DNA from: Metallyticus violacea
Lineage: Eukaryota; Arthropoda; Insecta; Mantodea; Metallyticidae
Direction of reading: 5' to 3'
Length of the DNA stretch: 64,000 nt
Assembly (NCBI GenBank): GCA_030762175.1
Contig: CM060831.1
Coordinates: 76,234,501 to 76,298,500 of the forward strand
How positions within the stretch are numbered: position 1 is the stretch's first letter; the number at the start of each line of letters is the position of its first letter. Below the pieces are notes generated by a model. It saw nothing but the letters and a program-made list of their open reading frames with translations, was not told where the DNA came from and did not search any database. A program made the translations under genes and the position numbers. Shown here piece by piece: positions 60,417-64,000 of this stretch.

Positions 60417-60659
60417 GTAAAGTAAAAAGAAATCAGTTTTAAATTGTCTATAAGAAATGCTTAGCAGAAGTTAACTTATCATAATGATTTATCATTCATA
60501 GATACTAGAAATGGATTCTATATACTCTCAGTAAACCCAAATGAGCTATGTAGATATTTTTTGATACTTTGTTAATATACAACAATTTTTAATTAATATT
60601 GTCGCAGGTAGCCTATTTTAAAGTAGTCATAAGAAATGTTTATTAATTATATGCTACAT

Positions 60660-60955
60660 ATCAGGCATCAGGTACCAAGAAATTGGATGCACTTCTAATC
60701 CATTCCTAAATATGAAAATTCCTTCACAATCTGTATCTCTCTCCCCAGCATGAACCACTTCTCATCCCTCATCAGCTTTTTTCCCTTTTTAAATACCATT
60801 ATTTTGGTCTTCTCCTGATTCACTTTAATATCCCATTCTTTACAATATCTCATTATTTCTAATAACACATCTTAATCGTATCACTACTGCCATTAAATAA
60901 TCTGCATAAAGTAAGCCTGGGATTTCCAACTTGTTTTCTGACCAATGTAGAGACT
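60660..60955 (-). mobile_element. LINE RT fragment
   Basis: Minus strand: NKLEIPGLLYADYLMAVV (YADD box with Asp to Tyr), WDIKVNQEKTKIMVFKKGKK, then IVKEFSYLGMD. This is the YADD to YLG stretch of a non-LTR RT, possibly the same family as 19015-20205. Both ends are missing. Confidence 0.7.
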
Positions 60956-61514
60956 TTTGGTAAACATGTGATCTTCTAGTTCAATGGTTCCCAACTAGTG
61001 CTTTGCAAAATTTTGGAATTGAAAAATAAATGTTATGCCATTCAGAAAATTTCTTTACAATGCATTATCTTGCCAACATTTTTGAGAGACTGAAATCTTT
61101 AAATGCAGGAATGCAATACAAAACAGAAGCTATTATTTCAGCCACAAACAAACTTCAAACAGAAACAGATAACATGTTGCCATTCTTAGATATTAAAATA
61201 ATGAAATGTCAAGGAAATCTGGAATTTGGAATATACAGAAAGAATACACACGCAGATAATCACATCAAAGCCAACAGTTTTAACCCCACATTGCACAAAT
61301 ATGCAGTTATCAACAGTTTAACACACTGGCTAGTTAACCTACAAATTAGCAAAGAAGAATATTTAAATGAATACAAACAAATAGAAGAAACAGTGGTTAA
61401 AAATGGTTTTAAAAAAGAACTAGTACACAAAAAGGTGCAGAAATTCAAGAGTCAAAAATGTATCAAAGAAACCACAACACTTTCAGCAAGAAAAGATAAG
61501 CTAATTTTTAAAAA

Positions 61515-61814
61515 GTGCACATATCATCCATGGGCTACAAAAAATTTCAGAATATTCTGAATTTTAATATCAGGTTGGCACCGATTAATAGATTTAATGT
61601 TAAAAACTTACTGATAGACGATGTTAATGACAGTATTCCACAAGAGGAAAAAGCAGGTATTTACAAAATAAATTGTGCAGAATGTGAAAAAATATATATT
61701 GGAAAAACAAAGAAAAACATAGGCACATTGTTAAAGGAAAATTTGAGGAACATCAAGTACAAGCAAATAGAGAAATCAGCAGTAGCATTTCATTTTTGGA
61801 CACAAAATCAATAA
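61515..61814 (+). pseudogene. PLE-C GIY-YIG endonuclease segment
   Basis: 99-residue frame: FNIRLAPINRFNVKNLLIDD (linker), SIPQEEKAGIYKINCAECEK and IYIGKTKKNIGTLLKENLRN, then EKSAVAFHFWTQNQ. GIY, YIG and the CxxC pair are intact. The catalytic Arg expected in RLKEH has been replaced in TLLKEN, so nicking activity is doubtful. Confidence 0.84.
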
Positions 61815-62011
61815 AGAAAAATTATTAAAATTAGTACAAGGACCTATGGAAGTAGCAACCTGGGAGAAAATCTACATCTACAAATGCAAAGACAGTCTAA
61901 TGAACTTCAACACTGCCGAAGATGAAAACATAAACTACAAGTTTATCACACCATCACCAGAGCAGAATACACATTCCCACAGCTCAACGAATGATCCAAC
62001 AGTTGGACTTA

Positions 62012-62056
62012 GCCTGACTGATGATGAGAACTAAATGTTCTGGAAACTGGTTCCAT
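62012..62056 (+). ncRNA. Hammerhead-like motif, PLE-C at 62 kb
   Basis: Plus strand TGA, core CTGATGA at 62018-62024, then TG, helix II AGAAC/GTTCT closed by TAAAT, GGAAAC, TG loop, GTT cleavage triplet ending at 62052, and CCATAC. Both core boxes are intact. Helix I is TGA/CCA, with one pair lost relative to TGG/CCA in the 35-kb copy. Confidence 0.66.
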
Positions 62057-62886
62057 ACATTATGACGAGTAAGTGAAGCATTAAGAGTGTGTAGCTCAAC
62101 TAAATCATACAATGATATCAATTAAACTTCAAGGATTTTACATAAACTGAAGTTTTGGGAGTCTTCGGTTGTAGCAGGTAAATTATTGCCCTTTCCTTTA
62201 ATTGAGAGTTTTGAAAATCGACTTGCTGAAAATGAGAAAGAATGCTTGAAATTAATAGCAGAACATCTAAAAGCATTACAAACTTCAGTAACAAAGTACT
62301 TTCCTAGTTTATTCATTTTAAAGTTAGAATGGATAATTTCTCCTTTTGGTACTTCTGGTGAGATCAGTATTCAAAATGCCGTCAACCTGTCAATGAAAAT
62401 AATTATTTGCTATATTTGTCATTCAATTTTACTATAAAAACAAAATTTCTAGAGAATTTGATGCAGTCTTTTTGGATTTATCACAATGTCAGTATCCCAC
62501 AATTGCAAATAGGGCCATAAACATTTTGCTGCTGTTTTCAATGTCACATATTTGTCAGTATTTTCCGTCATCAAAATATTGAAATCTAAACAAAGCAACA
62601 GACTGTTGCATCTTGAAGATGATTTATTTGTTGGCCTGTCAAGAGAAACTGTGTGCAACTCACCAAGTGCAGACTGCATATTAATTTAAATATGTAAGAT
62701 TTCAAAAACGATAATAAAAATCTTTTATCAGATGCCCAGCATAGATAGGTTGATATTTTTGACACATAATTTTGTTATGTTGTAATGCCACTTAAGTTGC
62801 TGCTTGTTTTTTTAGAAGTTTGATTGCGTGTTAACATTGGCCTATTTACAACATTGAATATCCGATACTACAGATAGATTATATTA

Positions 62887-62914
62887 TTAATAATAATAAT
62901 AATAATAATAATAA
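62887..62914. repeat. (TAA)n microsatellite
   Basis: About nine TAA/AAT units. Confidence 0.9.
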
Positions 62915-63189
62915 AGAAATTTTGTTGCGATATTGTGGGCATTCAGTGAAGTGTGTTGTCAGTCAAAAATGGTTGGAAACTCTGTGCTAGACTATCTAAT
63001 CACATGTAACTTATTAACAATATTGTACTTCAGTATCTTTAGCTTGAAAGATAATTTGTACATTACTACCTACTTGTTACTTTAAAATGACAAAAGACTA
63101 TGCATTTTATTGCCTGCCATTTTTTCATAATGGAAGTTGGCATTATCTGCAGTTGGATCCTATGAGTGACAACCACACCATTTGCTATT

Positions 63190-64000
63190 TAAATTTTATG
63201 AGGGTCATTCCTTTAGCAATGGTTAAACCTTAAAAGTAACTGCAATATAAATGCTTTTATTTGAAAGAGGATATTTTGAAGCTTATAGCTTCTTTTATTT
63301 TTCACACACTTCACACTTTATTTTATGATAATGTGGTAGAATTTTTTTGCAAGCAAGCTGTTGGAAACGCAAGATTTATTACAGTTTCATAACAGTGCTA
63401 ACAGCAGAGCAGTTTTTCCAGTCTTTTTTTTTTGGGGGGGGGGCATTTTTTAGGACTGCACTATCCAGTCAATCCTCCAATCGAAACTGGTTTTAGGAGT
63501 TTGAAATAGGTCAGGAATCCCAGAAAGAAATATCTCATCAGGTTACCCCCACACAGTGGTAACAACATAAATATTAAACTGCTTGGTAGTTACTAATCCT
63601 CGCACCACTTATGTTCACATCCAGAGTACCTTTAACTTTGAATCAACGGCATTGAATCCTTCATGAAATCTTCAAGTCACCAAACATTCTTGTTGGTTTC
63701 CACATTTGTAACAGAGGAACAGAAAGCAGCTAGCATGGAATAGTGCTGTTTCATCCTGGAAAAATTCAAGAATGGGTTATCACGGGATACGAATCATGGA
63801 TATACCATATGATCCTGAATCAAAACTGCAATCTGCAGTATGCTGCTTTTCAGTGTATTACCCATAAAAAAAAGTGCGAAGATGCAGAATGTAGGAAGAT
63901 AGTGACTTCCTTCTTCTCAAAAACTGGTCATTTAGCATCTGCCACCCTGGATACCCAAAAAATGCTAACTGCAAAATGGTATGTAAATGCTGTGTGCATC
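63190..64000 (+). mobile_element. mariner-7, cut by window edge
   Basis: The left end is probably GAGGGTCATTCCTTTAGCAA near 63198. Plus-strand frames after 63700 read ITGYESWIYHMILNQNCNLQ (GDESWIYGYDPETKQQS block with Asp to Tyr), then VTSFFSKTGHLASATLDTQK and MLTAKWYVNAVCI, running off the right edge. A mariner with a Phe-Phe-Ser-Lys-Thr-Gly middle block, distinct from the others. Confidence 0.75.

Larger units (their letters stand above)
61031..62128 (+). mobile_element. PLE-C copy, 5'-truncated
   Basis: Starts inside the RT thumb ([40 protein letters not shown]), linker (KKCTYHPWATKNFRIF), then after a frameshift near 61545 the GIY-YIG domain (AGIYKINCAECEKIYIGKTK), the tail ([36 protein letters not shown]), a hammerhead-like motif and the terminus AATCATACAATGATATCAAT at ~62128. 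Only one main frameshift and one stop: the best preserved PLE coding sequence here. It sits between hAT sequences. Confidence 0.87.
60982..62987 (+). mobile_element. hAT (ZBED-like) remnant split by PLE-C
   Basis: The left end CAATGGTTCCCAACTAGTGC and right end (reverse strand CAGAGTTTCCAACC) resemble hAT terminal repeats. After the PLE, plus-strand frames give ESFENRLAENEKECLKLIAE, HLKALQTSVTKYFPSLF, then DAVFLDLSQCQYPTIANRAI and the dimerisation-domain-like end, as in ZBED/SCAND3-type hAT transposases. Only the C-terminal third survives. An 8-bp target duplication is not clear. Confidence 0.6.

Noticed and set aside
62186..62437. Next exon of the kinesin
   Set aside because: The helical sequence looked like a coiled-coil exon, but it matches the C-terminal part of ZBED/hAT transposases and continues beyond any plausible donor.

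Overview
The window is AT-rich, intron-rich nuclear DNA from an invertebrate animal, most likely an insect or another arthropod. The reasons are a spliced kinesin gene with GT..AG introns, a dense load of mariner, Jockey and I-type retrotransposons, tRNA-derived SINEs and Penelope-like elements (PLEs), and no bacterial features. The species cannot be named from the sequence.

The only host gene I can support is a plus-strand kinesin whose motor domain is spread over eight exons between 7525 and 60416. The exons join in phase into 356 codons. The motor has the P-loop (GQTSSGKT), switch I (NEHSSRSH), switch II (DLAGSE), neck linker and the first heptads of a coiled coil. Best match by eye is the CENP-E / kinesin-7 family. 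The stalk and tail lie beyond the right edge. Introns are 0.7 kb (first) to 12 kb (seventh), and nearly every recognisable intron sequence is transposon.

Layout. 1-7.1 kb: Jockey ORF2 with a single stop, a second Jockey fragment, a mariner and microsatellites, upstream of the gene. Intron 2 (8.5-17.7 kb): PLE ends, SINEs, LINE remnants and a near-perfect PLE palindrome. Intron 3 (17.8-24.0 kb): an 87-bp tandem duplication, a LINE fragment, a PLE end and a diverged ~130-bp tandem repeat. Intron 4 (24.1-30.6 kb): an inverted-repeat PLE and two mini foldbacks. Intron 5 (30.7-37.8 kb): two mariners, each interrupted by a PLE. Intron 6 (38.0-47.9 kb): a mariner, SINEs, a Jockey/PLE junction, and a PLE foldback with a SINE nested in it. 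Intron 7 (48.0-60.3 kb): a little-damaged mariner, LINEs with RNase H, a SINE-interrupted LINE, a long I-type LINE, an IS630-like transposase. Intron 8 (from 60.4 kb): a hAT remnant split by a PLE, and a mariner cut by the window edge.

The most interesting structure is the PLE population. At least five sequence-distinct families (A-E here) carry a hammerhead-ribozyme-like motif near the 3' end. Helices I and II change by paired substitutions between families, and all share one extra base between the core and helix II. Most copies are head-to-head foldbacks. Three foldbacks, including a 198-bp one, are flanked by exact 11-12-bp target duplications around the whole inverted structure, which suggests the inversion arose during a single integration event.
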